DNA of 39,017 nt from Actinomycetes bacterium (GCA_025351965.1 JANXUX010000451.1:1-39017); one strand, 5' to 3'; positions 9,025-16,575 are shown, counted from the stretch's first letter. A program made the numbers and translations. Notes: generated from the letters alone by a model not told the origin.

Positions 9025-11217
9025 TCATTGCGCCGGGCATCCACCGGTGGTCGTCGACGGCTGGATCTCGAGCTGATGCATCACCGTCGGGACAACGGCC
9101 TTGAAGACCGGAGCCGCCGCCGTACCGCCGAAGCGGTTGAGGTTCGTCGGATCCGGCTCGTCGATCGAGATCAGGGTCGTGACCTTGGGCGCTTCGGCCG
9201 GGAAGAATCCGATGAACGACGAGTAGTACTTCGCGTCGACGCCCTCCTTGCCGTAGGCGCCGTTGACCGCCTTGACGCCTGTGCCGGTCTTGCCGGCGAT
9301 GGTGATGCCCTCGACCTGCGCGGCCTTGGCGGTGCCCTGACAGACGACCGCCTGCATCATCGTGTTCATCTCGGTGGCCGTTTGCGGCGTCAGCACGGTA
9401 CGGGTTGCGGCGGGCGCGGCATCGACGACCTTGCCGTCGTTGCCGATCGAGCCCTGGACGAGCCGCGGGGCGACGTACACACCGTTGTTGGCAATGACGT
9501 TGACGGCTCCGACGAGCTGGATGGCGGTCGCACAGAACCCGTAGCCGTAGGCCTTGGTGATCTTCTCCGTGCCCTCCCACTCCTGCCACGGCTTGAGCTG
9601 GCCTCGGGTCTCGGCCGGGAAGTCCAACGCCGACTTGGTGCCGAGGCCGAACGCGGTCATGTAGTTCCACTGGCGCTCGACGCCCAACTTCTGGGACTCG
9701 GCGATCGTGCCGATGTTCGAGGAGTGCACGAGAATGTCGGTCGTCGACATCATCTGCGTCTCGTGCGGCTCGGCGTCGCGGATCGTCTGCTCCCACTGAG
9801 TGCCCTTGTTGTACGTCTGGAAGTAGGGCACCTCGATGTAGGTGTCAGGGGTGATCTCACCCTCGTTGAGCGCGGCCGAGGTGGTGATGACCTTGGCCAC
9901 CGAACCTGGCTCCTGGCACGCAACGGCACCGAGATTGGCGGTGGTGACGTGATAGGTGCCGTCCTCGCTGCGCTCGACGCTGGCCATCGCAAGGATGTTC
10001 CCGGTGCCGGTCTCCTCGACGACCGCCGTTCCGGCCTTCGCGCTGAGCGTGCTGACCTGGAGCAGCAACGCCTGCTCGAGCGAGAACTGGATGGACCGGT
10101 CGATCGTGAGGACGAGGTCCTTGCCGGGTACGGCAGGAACCGAGACCGTGCCCGAACCGGGGATGGCGTTGCCCTTGGTGTCGTGTTCCTGGACGAGCTC
10201 ACCATCGGTACCGGTGAGCAGATCGTCGTACTGCAGCTCCAGACCGGCAATACCCTTGCCGTCGGTGTCGGTACGCCCGATGACACCGCTGGCCAGATCG
10301 CCACCGGGGATGACCCGTGTGTCCTCGACATATGAGTCGACGCCGGCGAGCTTCAGCCCCATCACGGCCTTCGCGGTTGCCTCGTCGACCTGGCGAGCCA
10401 CATAGACGAAGCCCTTGGTCTTGTCGCTCATCGCCGTGACGAGCGACTGCTGCTTGGCCGGCGTCAGCCTGAGCGTGGTCGCCAGGATCACAGCCGTCCC
10501 GGCGGGATCGAGGACCAGCTTCGGATTGACGAAGATCGTCGTGGCCGGCACGGAGAGGGCGAGCTCGTCGCCGTTGCGGTCGAAGATGACGCCGCGACTG
10601 GCGCGCAGGACCGTCTCCTGGGTGCGCTGGTGTGTGCCGGCGAGGATGTAGCTGCCGGCATCGGCGGTCTGCAGCATGGTGATCCGGAAGAGGATGCCGC
10701 CGAAGATCACCGCTGCGCCGACGAGCAGGGCGAGGAGGCGCTTGCGCGGCGTACCTGCGCGGAACACGCCCGGCACGAACCGTTTGGGCGTCTTGGACCG
10801 GCGCTGCATCGGCTTGACCCGGGTGAGCGGCTCGGCGCGTCGGTCGTGACGATCGTGACGGCGGCGAGCGTCGTCGCGCAGCTTCTCGGCGACCGGTCGG
10901 ACCGACTTGGCAGCCGGGCGCGCCGATTTTGCAGCCGAACGCGCCGACGTGGCGGCCGTCTCGACCCGGCGTTGGCGCACCGGCGCTTCGGGTGGACGAC
11001 GGCGGGGATCGGTGGGGACGCGTCGGGCCGGCGTCGCAACCGCGCCACGACGGGGTGCGATGGGCGCAGCGGACGCAGTGGACGCAGTGCGCGTGGTTGC
11101 TCTACGGCGATCCTGAGCGCGGGCCGCGGCGACTCGCTCGCGCTGCTCCGGTGTGCCGTGGGCTCGTGTGCCGCGCCCGGCGGGCGCCGGGGTGCCATGG
11201 CGTCGGCCGCTCCTCAT
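9025..11217 (-). CDS. ftsI: Septal penicillin-binding protein FtsI (PBP3-type transpeptidase)
   Basis: FtsI cross-links septal peptidoglycan with FtsW. The 730-residue product has a ~155-residue cytoplasmic tail rich in Arg and Ala, one TM helix (about 160-180), a PBP dimerisation domain starting at TVLRASRGVIFDRNG, and a transpeptidase domain. Catalytic motifs are SVAK (nucleophile Ser439, Lys442), SSN (499-501) and KTG (643-645). The SxxK box EPGSVAK lacks the usual PGSTFK wording. The ATG overlaps the ftsL stop (ATGA), which supports the long tail; a Met at residue 137 could give a short-tailed form. The tail contains a small SARSAAKSARPAAK repeat. Confidence 0.95.
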   Translation of the reverse strand: MRSGRRHGTPAPAGRGTRAHGTPEQRERVAAARAQDRRRATTRTASTASAAPIAPRRGAVATPARRVPTDPRRRPPEAPVRQRRVETAATSARSAAKSARPAAKSVRPVAEKLRDDARRRHDRHDRRAEPLTRVKPMQRRSKTPKRFVPGVFRAGTPRKRLLALLVGAAVIFGGILFRITMLQTADAGSYILAGTHQRTQETVLRASRGVIFDRNGDELALSVPATTIFVNPKLVLDPAGTAVILATTLRLTPAKQQSLVTAMSDKTKGFVYVARQVDEATAKAVMGLKLAGVDSYVEDTRVIPGGDLASGVIGRTDTDGKGIAGLELQYDDLLTGTDGELVQEHDTKGNAIPGSGTVSVPAVPGKDLVLTIDRSIQFSLEQALLLQVSTLSAKAGTAVVEETGTGNILAMASVERSEDGTYHVTTANLGAVACQEPGSVAKVITTSAALNEGEITPDTYIEVPYFQTYNKGTQWEQTIRDAEPHETQMMSTTDILVHSSNIGTIAESQKLGVERQWNYMTAFGLGTKSALDFPAETRGQLKPWQEWEGTEKITKAYGYGFCATAIQLVGAVNVIANNGVYVAPRLVQGSIGNDGKVVDAAPAATRTVLTPQTATEMNTMMQAVVCQGTAKAAQVEGITIAGKTGTGVKAVNGAYGKEGVDAKYYSSFIGFFPAEAPKVTTLISIDEPDPTNLNRFGGTAAAPVFKAVVPTVMHQLEIQPSTTTGGCPAQ

Positions 11218-11762
11218 GGAACGTTTCCTGTCACGGCCTTGACGGCACCGAACTGGTCCAACGAGGACTCGACCTGGCTGCCGACGGCGTCGGGCAGCCC
11301 GCTCGCCGCAGCCAGCACACTCGCGACGACGTCGGGATCGACGGTCATGAACTCACCGTTCTGGGCCGGCACCATGGCGAGCCGGGTCGCCTCGACTGCG
11401 AGGCGGTTCGGCGAGCGCAGCTCGGCGCGCTGGCGACGCAACACGTCGTAGCGGTCACGTGCCGCAGTCACCGCCCGCTCGGTCGCGTCGACCGCGAGCT
11501 GGTTACGCGCGATCTGGGTCTGGAATGCGACTGCGCCGATGAACATCGTGAACAGGACCAGACCGGCAACCACGATGATGCTCATCGCCCGGCGGCGGTG
11601 TGGGACGACGATCTCGAGGCGGGGACGCTCGATGGTGGTGATGTGCGACGACGTCGAGCGGGCCATCGGCCGACGCTGCAGAGGGGCCCGACGCAGGTCC
11701 GCCGGGCGGACGCGCAGTCCCCGCTCGGGATCCTGGCGTTGCAGTGGTGCGACCGCTGCCAT
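11214..11762 (-). CDS. ftsL: FtsL-like division protein (bitopic, coiled-coil)
   Basis: The 182-residue product has a basic cytoplasmic region, one TM helix (about res. 60-80, SIIVVAGLVLFTMFIGAVAF) and an outer helical stretch of coiled-coil character (AVDATERAVTAARDRYDVLR). It ends with the FtsL-type segment NRLAVEATRLAMVPAQNG. FtsL bridges FtsQ/FtsB to FtsWI and licenses septal synthesis. ATG 11762 lies one base after the rsmH stop (TGACATG), and GAGGTG about 10 nt upstream is a good ribosome-binding site. Position between rsmH and ftsI is the standard ftsL slot. Sequence conservation in this family is low, so the name is from topology and context. Confidence 0.85.
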   Translation of the reverse strand: MAAVAPLQRQDPERGLRVRPADLRRAPLQRRPMARSTSSHITTIERPRLEIVVPHRRRAMSIIVVAGLVLFTMFIGAVAFQTQIARNQLAVDATERAVTAARDRYDVLRRQRAELRSPNRLAVEATRLAMVPAQNGEFMTVDPDVVASVLAAASGLPDAVGSQVESSLDQFGAVKAVTGNVP

Positions 11763-11763
11763 G

Positions 11764-12861
11764 TCAGCGAGCACCTCTGTCGCCGGCACCCGGTCCGGGA
11801 CCGGGATTCGGCCTGGACGTGGTGTCGGTGTCGAGGCGCTCGACCACGCGCAGGCGTGCCGAGGCGGCCCGGCGGTTGCCGGCGATCTCGGCATCGGTCG
11901 GGGTCTTCGCGACCCGGCGGACGAGGCGGACGGTGCGCACGGCGCCGCAGACGCACGGCAGGTTGGGCGGGCAGACACAGTCGCCGGTCTCGGCGGAGCG
12001 GAACCGGTCCTTCACGATCCGGTCCTCGCCGGAGTGGTAGGAGAGCACTGCGATGCGCCCGCCTGGGTTCGTTGCCTCGATCGCCGAGTCGAGCGCGTCC
12101 GGCAGGATCTCGAGCTCGTTGTTGACCTCGATGCGGATCGCCTGGAACGAGCGCTTGGCGGGATGGCCACCGGTGCGACGGGCCGCGGCCGGGATCGCAT
12201 CGACGATGATGCCGGCCAGCTCGGCAGTCGACTCGATTGGTCGGTGAGCGACGATCGCGCGTGCGATTCGGGGGGCGAATCGCTCGTCGCCGTTCTCCTG
12301 CAGGACCCGGATCAGCTCCGACTCCGACGAGCCGTTGACGACATCGGCAGCCGACCAGGCCTGGGTGGTGTCCATCCGCATGTCGAGCGCTGCGTCGTTG
12401 CGGTACGAGAAGCCGCGCTCGGCACGGTCGAGCTGGGGCGACGAGACCCCCAGGTCGAACAGGGCGCCGCTCAGACCGGTCATGGGATGGTCGAGTTGGC
12501 CCGAGAACGCACGAGGAACGGGGCGGGTGATGTCTGCTGTGCTCATGGCGGTCTGAAGGTGGTCGAAACGGCTGTGCACTGCGATGAACCGATCACCGAA
12601 CCGCGCGAGCCGTTGCGAGGCTGCTGCGAGTGCAGAGCGGTCACGATCGATCCCCAGCACCGACAGATGCGCAAACGCATCGAGGAGGAGTTCGGAGTGA
12701 CCCCCACCACCGAGCGTCGCGTCGAGGACCCAACCGGGCGGGACCGTGGCGAACACGCCGACGATCTCACTGGCCATCACCGGACGATGCACGAACGGTG
12801 CTCGGCCGTGTGCGGGCGGCTCGTCAGGACCGTTGGTTGGAGTGGACGAGTTGCCGGTCAC
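11764..12861 (-). CDS. rsmH: 16S rRNA (cytosine1402-N4)-methyltransferase RsmH
   Basis: RsmH (MraW) N4-methylates C1402 of 16S rRNA using SAM. From GTG 12861 the protein is 365 residues with HRPVMASEIV (res. 25-34), the SAM loop DATLGGGGHSELLL (47-60), FDLGVSSPQLDRAERGFSYR, KRSFQAIRIEVNNEL and the Cys pair motif CVCPPNLPCVCG. The frame stays open upstream to about 13320, through the structured mraZ-rsmH gap; an in-frame ATG ahead of this GTG could add about 70 Pro/Arg-rich residues, but nothing there resembles the family. AGAGA lies about 10 nt upstream of the GTG as a weak ribosome-binding site. Confidence 0.93.
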   Translation of the reverse strand: MTGNSSTPTNGPDEPPAHGRAPFVHRPVMASEIVGVFATVPPGWVLDATLGGGGHSELLLDAFAHLSVLGIDRDRSALAAASQRLARFGDRFIAVHSRFDHLQTAMSTADITRPVPRAFSGQLDHPMTGLSGALFDLGVSSPQLDRAERGFSYRNDAALDMRMDTTQAWSAADVVNGSSESELIRVLQENGDERFAPRIARAIVAHRPIESTAELAGIIVDAIPAAARRTGGHPAKRSFQAIRIEVNNELEILPDALDSAIEATNPGGRIAVLSYHSGEDRIVKDRFRSAETGDCVCPPNLPCVCGAVRTVRLVRRVAKTPTDAEIAGNRRAASARLRVVERLDTDTTSRPNPGPGPGAGDRGAR

Positions 12862-12874
12862 GAGGTTGTCTCTT

Positions 12875-12932
12875 CGCTGTGGTCGCTGTGGTCGCTGCTG
12901 ATCCGGGTTGATGATCCGGGCTGGGGATCCGG
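12875..12932. repeat. Short direct repeats upstream of rsmH
   Basis: Just upstream of the rsmH start there is a 9-bp tandem repeat CGCTGTGGT at 12875-12883 and 12884-12892, with a partial third copy. Three spaced GATCCGG units follow, at about 12900-12906, 12913-12919 and 12926-12932. If translated as an extension of rsmH the tandem repeat would read QRPQRPQRR. Function unknown; they are part of the unusual 283-nt mraZ-rsmH gap. Confidence 0.6.
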
Positions 12933-12952
12933 TCTCGTCCGGTCGCCCCGAC

Positions 12953-13062
12953 CATCGGCAGTCCCCCGGGGAACGAATGTCGCCGGGATGTCTCCCCGGT
13001 CGGAACGAGATGTAAGCGGGCGGAGTGGGGCTGCCATCTTGTTCTCCGGGAGACTGCCGATG
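12953..13062. repeat. Long nested inverted repeat in the mraZ-rsmH gap
   Basis: Arms 12953-12974 and 13041-13062 are 22 bp each and match as inverted copies at 20 of 22 positions. In the operon transcript one of the two differences is a U-G wobble. The 66-nt loop contains a second stem (CCGGG 12983-12987 with CCCGG 12995-12999) and a perfect small hairpin GGTCG-CCC-CGACC abuts the outer arm at 12941-12953. No T-run follows, so it is not an ordinary Rho-independent terminator. It could be an RNA element setting the mraZ-to-rsmH expression ratio, or an inserted palindromic repeat. Confidence 0.75.
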
Positions 13063-13144
13063 AGCGGAGCGCATCGGTCGATTCGGTTGTGCTGTGTGCT
13101 GTTCGTCGGCCTTCGTCTCCCTTCTCTGGGCGGTGCTGGTCCGG

Positions 13145-13570
13145 TCAGGAATGAACGGATGCGGAGAACTCCTGCTCGCCGTTGCGCATGCTGCGCTCGT
13201 GCCGTTCGACGGAGCAGATCTCGATGCGGTCGAGGCGGCCGAACACGACTGCCTTGTCGCGCGTCGCGAGGTTGGCGTGGGTGCGCAGACGCTCGTCGAG
13301 GTAGATCCGACCCTGCGCATCCGGCTCGACAGGCATCGCCCGAGCCGAGAACGTCCGCAGCAGATCCATCGTGATCTCGCCCCGTTGTTGCATTCCCTGC
13401 ATCCGCTCTGCCTCTTCCTCGAACTTGTCTTCGGTGAACACCTCGATGCTGTTGTCCGGCCCGAGGGTCAGGATGCAGCTGGTCCCCAGACGTGCCCGGA
13501 ACGACGCAGGAAGTGCCAGCCGGCCTTTCACGTCGAGCTGGCGTTCGAAAACGCCGAGGAACTTCTGCAC
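13145..13570 (-). CDS. mraZ: Transcriptional regulator MraZ
   Basis: MraZ is an AbrB-fold DNA-binding protein that oligomerises into rings and controls the dcw operon from its own promoter. The 141-residue product has the two tandem MraZ domains: FERQLDVKGRLALPASFR near the N-terminus and PVEPDAQGRIYLDERLRTHA in the second half, each with the D-x-(K/Q)-GR turn. GTG 13570 gives the usual family length. An in-frame ATG at 13639 would overlap the predicted -10 box, so the shorter form is preferred. GAAAGAG about 10 nt upstream of the GTG is a plausible ribosome-binding site. First gene of the dcw operon. Confidence 0.95.
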   Translation of the reverse strand: MQKFLGVFERQLDVKGRLALPASFRARLGTSCILTLGPDNSIEVFTEDKFEEEAERMQGMQQRGEITMDLLRTFSARAMPVEPDAQGRIYLDERLRTHANLATRDKAVVFGRLDRIEICSVERHERSMRNGEQEFSASVHS

Positions 13571-13633
13571 GGGGTGTCGATCTCTTTCACTGTCCGGATC
13601 CGCTGCCTCGCATGGTCCGGGCCTGCCATGCCT

Positions 13634-13658
13634 CCCCACTATGCCCCACTAGACCCCT
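13634..13658 (-). promoter_or_regulatory. Predicted MraZ operator: TGGGG array, 10-bp period
   Basis: Read on the mraZ strand, TGGGG occurs at 13638-13634 and 13648-13644 and a near copy AGGGG at 13658-13654, each 5-mer separated by 5 nt (TCTAG, CATAG). MraZ is known to bind TGGGN direct repeats with 5-nt spacers at its own promoter, so this array is very probably the autoregulatory site. It sits inside the -35/-10 interval, consistent with repression. A further TGGG at 13670-13667 is out of phase by about 3 bp. Confidence 0.85.
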
Positions 13659-13666
13659 TCAGTCAA
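13638..13666 (-). promoter_or_regulatory. mraZ / dcw operon promoter
   Basis: On the minus strand TTGACT (13666-13661) and CATAGT (13643-13638) are separated by exactly 17 nt, matching a housekeeping-sigma promoter at 5/6 and 4/6 positions. Predicted transcription start is near 13630, leaving a 5' leader of about 60 nt before GTG 13570. The spacer and -10 are interleaved with the TGGGG array. Confidence 0.75.
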
Positions 13667-13710
13667 CCCACTTTTCACCACACCAGGCCCAAATCACCCA
13701 CTCAGAACAT

Positions 13711-13778
13711 AATTTCTCGCGCGGAAAGCGCGAAACAGGGCGGGATGACGGGAATTTGCGCGCGGTACGCGCGAAATA
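13711..13778. promoter_or_regulatory. Pair of related CG-rich palindromes upstream of the mraZ promoter
   Basis: Two imperfect palindromes of similar sequence start at AATTT 13711 and AATTT 13753, 42 bp apart (about four helical turns). The first pairs CGCGC (718-722) with GCGCG (728-732) flanked by TTT and AAA. The second pairs CGCGCG (759-764) around GTA with CGCGCG (768-773) flanked by ATTT and AAAT. They lie 45-110 bp upstream of the -35 box. No T-run follows on either strand, so they look more like an operator pair than terminators. The rest of 13571-13856 holds no gene. Confidence 0.55.
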
Positions 13779-13856
13779 CCGGTGGGGACTGGTGGTGATC
13801 TGCTGAGGTCACCGTATCGTCGGAACCAATTCGGCGTGCCGCGTCGGGCACCCACG

Positions 13857-14510
13857 TCAGCTGTGTTCGAGCGCCTCGGCGAACGCCGCCATCACGTCCA
13901 ACGCGTCGACGTCGACCTCGACGGCGAGGCCGACGAGATCAGCGACCACCGGCGCCGGATCGGCAAAGAGCGGCACGTGCGCATCAGCGCGCCAATGGCG
14001 ATACAGCGCACACTGGAACCGGGCACCGGCACGGGTCCGACGCTGGCTGATGCCGACCACCTTGCGTCCGTCGAGCATCAGTTCTCCCCCGCCGACTCCG
14101 GCGAAACAGACGTGGTCCGACCACGCCGAGCGCACCATCGCGCCGCGATGGACATCGGTGCCGATCACGCCAAGCGAGCTCAGAGCCTCACCCCAGACCT
14201 CACCGAGCCACCACGCCGAGCGACCGATGTCGGAGGTCCAGCGCGGGTCGGTCACGGGGAGGAGCACGTCCGCCCAGAGCACGTCGCCGGGCTCGAGCAA
14301 GACCGCTCCGCCACCGCTCCGACGGCGGACGACGTCGACCCCCCGCTGCGCGCAACTCTCGATATCGACATGATGTAGAGGTTGAGATGATCCCAGCACC
14401 AGGGCCGATGATCGGACATCGAACCACCAGACGCCCGGCGTGATCAGTGCGGGGATCTCCCGGGCGTGGAACTCACCCGCCCCACCGCGATGCACCTCGA
14501 TCTCCCACAC
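13857..14510 (-). CDS. Lipoate-protein ligase A-like (BPL/LplA family) protein
   Basis: This 217-residue protein belongs to the biotin/lipoate ligase fold: VVRRRSGGGAVLLEPGDVLW (res. 61-80) is the RRxSGGGAV lipoyl-AMP binding loop and GRKVVGISQRR (148-158) carries the lysine used by LplA-type enzymes. It probably attaches lipoate or octanoate to, or moves it between, E2/GcvH domains, but substrate is not readable from sequence. It starts at GTG, 9 nt after the stop of the HNH gene, so the two are likely cotranscribed. It is shorter than E. coli LplA and lacks that enzyme's C-terminal domain, as in many actinobacterial relatives. Confidence 0.8.
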   Translation of the reverse strand: MWEIEVHRGGAGEFHAREIPALITPGVWWFDVRSSALVLGSSQPLHHVDIESCAQRGVDVVRRRSGGGAVLLEPGDVLWADVLLPVTDPRWTSDIGRSAWWLGEVWGEALSSLGVIGTDVHRGAMVRSAWSDHVCFAGVGGGELMLDGRKVVGISQRRTRAGARFQCALYRHWRADAHVPLFADPAPVVADLVGLAVEVDVDALDVMAAFAEALEHS

Positions 14511-14519
14511 GGGCTTGCG

Positions 14520-15017
14520 CTAGGACGCTTCAGCGATGTACGGCTTCCACGCCTCCGGCACGCGGCCGACCGACACGGTCACCCACGCCTGCTCGCGTGG
14601 CGCGGTGGGCACCCTAGCGAGGTGCATGTCGGCCTCGTCGGGGGTCCGGTCACGCTTGTGCAGGTTGCATGGACGGCAGGCCGCGGCGACGTTCTCCCAC
14701 TCGTTGCGCCCGCCACGTGAGCGGGGCATGACGTGGTCGATGGAGTCCGCATGACCACCGCAGTACTGACAGCGGTGGTCGTCACGCACGAACACCGCAC
14801 GCCGCGACAGTGCCGTGCGGCGGTGGTACGGGACCTTCACGACGTAGCGCAGCCGGATCACCAGCGGGTTGGGCAGGACCAGGTTCTCGGAATGCAACTG
14901 GGTGCCGTCGTCGCTGATCAGGTCGGCCTTGTCGGCCAGGATCAAGCAGGCGGCACGGCGGGCAGGCACGACGCTCAGCGGCTCATATGTCGCATTGAGG
15001 ACGAGAGCGCTGCGCAT
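14520..15017 (-). CDS. HNH endonuclease family protein
   Basis: The 165-residue protein starts LVLNATYEPLSVV, the typical opening of a widespread actinobacterial HNH family. It has a zinc-type HNH core: CQYC (res. 83-86), the HNH-type IDHVMPRSRGG (93-103, His95), a central Asn in RNEWENV and CRPCNLHK (114-121, His120). Biological role of the family is unknown; it is chromosomal and widely conserved, so not obviously a selfish nuclease. A TAAGGT box sits 6 nt before the ATG, suggesting a leaderless message that continues into the lipoate-ligase-like gene. Confidence 0.88.
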   Translation of the reverse strand: MRSALVLNATYEPLSVVPARRAACLILADKADLISDDGTQLHSENLVLPNPLVIRLRYVVKVPYHRRTALSRRAVFVRDDHRCQYCGGHADSIDHVMPRSRGGRNEWENVAAACRPCNLHKRDRTPDEADMHLARVPTAPREQAWVTVSVGRVPEAWKPYIAEAS

Positions 15018-15023
15018 GGGCCG

Positions 15024-15029
15024 ACCTTA
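15024..15029 (-). promoter_or_regulatory. -10 box (TAAGGT) of HNH gene, probable leaderless start
   Basis: TAAGGT on the minus strand is followed by 6 nt and ATG 15017. This is one of ten TANNNT-N6-8-start arrangements in the window. Confidence 0.6.
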
Positions 15030-15100
15030 CCGACAGCGCTTGGCGGCGGTCGTCGGGTTTGCGGTCGGGTCGATGTCCACGCACGGTCGCTCGAACTCGC

Positions 15101-15337
15101 TCATCGTCGGCTGTTCCACTGTCGGCACCACGACAGATAGTTGATCACATCGGCGGGTTCTGGGCGATGATCAGGATCCCCGTATTGGGTCACGAGCCGG
15201 AAGTGCAGGTACTCCCCCGCCGGCAACGGCAAGAACGGGCGGTGGCGGAACCAACCCGGGGCAGCAGTCACCCGCATCTGGTGCACGGCGGTCGGCCACA
15301 GGCCTGGGCGCGCCATGACCGCAGCGGCGACGAGCAA
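15101..15337 (-). CDS. Small conserved actinobacterial protein, function unknown
   Basis: About 78 residues, placed directly downstream of the acyl-CoA dehydrogenase on the same strand. The product has a short hydrophobic start, then ARPGLWPTAVHQM, PGWFRHRPFLPLPAGEYL and a C-terminal HRPEPADVINYLSWCRQW. The composition and ordered W/P/Y pattern are clearly protein-like, and I recall similar short hypothetical proteins in other actinobacteria. Start is uncertain: TTG 15337 is used here; a CTG overlapping the upstream stop (15358) would add KRSLTW. No function can be assigned. Confidence 0.7.
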   Translation of the reverse strand: MLVAAAVMARPGLWPTAVHQMRVTAAPGWFRHRPFLPLPAGEYLHFRLVTQYGDPDHRPEPADVINYLSWCRQWNSRR

Positions 15338-15354
15338 CCAGGTCAGGCTACGCT

Positions 15355-16569
15355 TCAGCGGGGCTCCTTGGGCAGACCGAGGACCATCTCACCGATGATG
15401 TTGCGCTGGATCTGGCTCGAGCCGGCGTAGATCGTGCCGGCACGGGCGTTGAGGAACACGTTGGCCCATGAGGCCGTGCTGTTGGGTGCGCTGGCATCGT
15501 CGGTCTGGAACGCGCTGCTCGGTGGACGCCCCGTCGGCACGAGCCCGTCCGGGCCCATGATGTCCATCGCCAGCTCGGTCACGACCTGGTGGTATTCGCT
15601 CCAGTAGAGCTTGAAGATCGAGCCGTCGGCGCCCGGGTGGTGGCCCTGCACGAACTTGGTCAGCGTGCGCATCCCGAGGTGGCGCATCATCTCGACCTTG
15701 GCGTAGCAGTCAGCGAGGCGCTGACGAATGACGGGGTCGCGACCGAGGCCTCGCTCGCGGGCCATGACCAACAACCGGTCCAGCTCACCTCGGAAGCGAA
15801 TGGGGAACGTCGCTGCGGCCTCGCCACGCTCGTAGCCGAGCAGCGTCATCGCGACGGCCCAGCCGTTGTTCAGCCCGCCGATGACGTTCTCCTTCGGGCA
15901 CACGGCATCGGTGTAGAACACCTCGTTGAACTCGCTCTCGCCCGAGATCATCTTGATCGGGCGCACCTCGATACCGGGCTGGCGCATGTCGACCAGAAGG
16001 AACGAGATGCCCTTGTGGCGTGGTGCGTCGGGATCGGTGCGAGCGAGGGTGAAGATGTGATCGGCGAGGTGTCCGGCGCTGGTCCAGATCTTCTGACCGT
16101 TCAGCACCCACTGATCACCGTCCAACTCGGCCTTCAGCCCGATGTTGGAGAGGTCCGAGCCTGCGTTGGGCTCGCTGTAGCCCTGGCACCAGATGTCGTC
16201 GTTGGCCAGGATCCGCGGCAGATAATAGGCCTTCTGCTCATCGGTGCCCCACTGCAGCAACGTGTTGCCGAGCATCTGGATGCCGAATGTGTCGTTGTAG
16301 CCGCCAGTCGGCACGCCTGCCTTGGCGAACTCCTCCCCGACGATCACCTGCTCGAGCGCAGAGAGACCACCGCCGCCGTACTCGGCCGGCCAACCGGGTG
16401 CAAGGTAGCGAGCCTCGTTGAGGACCACTCGCCATTCGGCGACGAAGGTCTGCATCGCCTCACCCTCGAGTTGACCGATGCCCACCCAGTTCGTCGGCAG
16501 TTTCTCGGCGAGGAAGGCCTGGACCTTCTCGCGGTAGGACTCGGCCTCGGGGCTGTACGTCGGCTGCAT
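15355..16569 (-). CDS. Acyl-CoA dehydrogenase (FadE-type)
   Basis: FAD-dependent alpha,beta-dehydrogenation of an acyl-CoA, 404 residues. Family features: N-terminal helical domain with LAPGWPAEYGGGGLS, the CQGYSEPNAGSDLSNI and QKIWTSAGHLADHIF flavin/substrate segments, and GYERGEAAATFP in the middle. The C-terminal segment NARAGTIYAGSSQIQRNII carries the TIYAGSSQIQRN signature, and GLPKEPR is a common FadE ending. Chain length or ring specificity cannot be told. It follows the ROK gene; its TAACGT -10 box overlaps the ROK stop codon, so it is likely expressed from its own leaderless promoter. Confidence 0.93.
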   Translation of the reverse strand: MQPTYSPEAESYREKVQAFLAEKLPTNWVGIGQLEGEAMQTFVAEWRVVLNEARYLAPGWPAEYGGGGLSALEQVIVGEEFAKAGVPTGGYNDTFGIQMLGNTLLQWGTDEQKAYYLPRILANDDIWCQGYSEPNAGSDLSNIGLKAELDGDQWVLNGQKIWTSAGHLADHIFTLARTDPDAPRHKGISFLLVDMRQPGIEVRPIKMISGESEFNEVFYTDAVCPKENVIGGLNNGWAVAMTLLGYERGEAAATFPIRFRGELDRLLVMARERGLGRDPVIRQRLADCYAKVEMMRHLGMRTLTKFVQGHHPGADGSIFKLYWSEYHQVVTELAMDIMGPDGLVPTGRPPSSAFQTDDASAPNSTASWANVFLNARAGTIYAGSSQIQRNIIGEMVLGLPKEPR

Positions 16570-16575
16570 CGCGCA

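Noticed and set aside
7579-10335. A 918-codon open frame on the plus strand, antisense to murE and ftsI
   Set aside because: It is the mirror of GC-rich coding sequence: composition is Arg/Asp/Val/Gly-heavy with no domain, while both opposite genes have complete catalytic motifs.
12862-13320. N-terminal extension of rsmH through the mraZ-rsmH gap into mraZ
   Set aside because: The extension is Pro/Arg-rich, does not resemble RsmH, and coincides with inverted repeats; GTG 12861 gives normal size. An alternative ATG in the gap is kept as a caveat in the rsmH entry.
13571-13639. Longer mraZ form starting at ATG 13639
   Set aside because: The start overlaps the predicted -10 box and adds 23 residues absent from typical MraZ.
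14520-15017. HNH gene as part of a mobile intron, prophage or restriction system
   Set aside because: It belongs to a broadly conserved chromosomal actinobacterial family, and no methylase, integrase or repeat flanks it.
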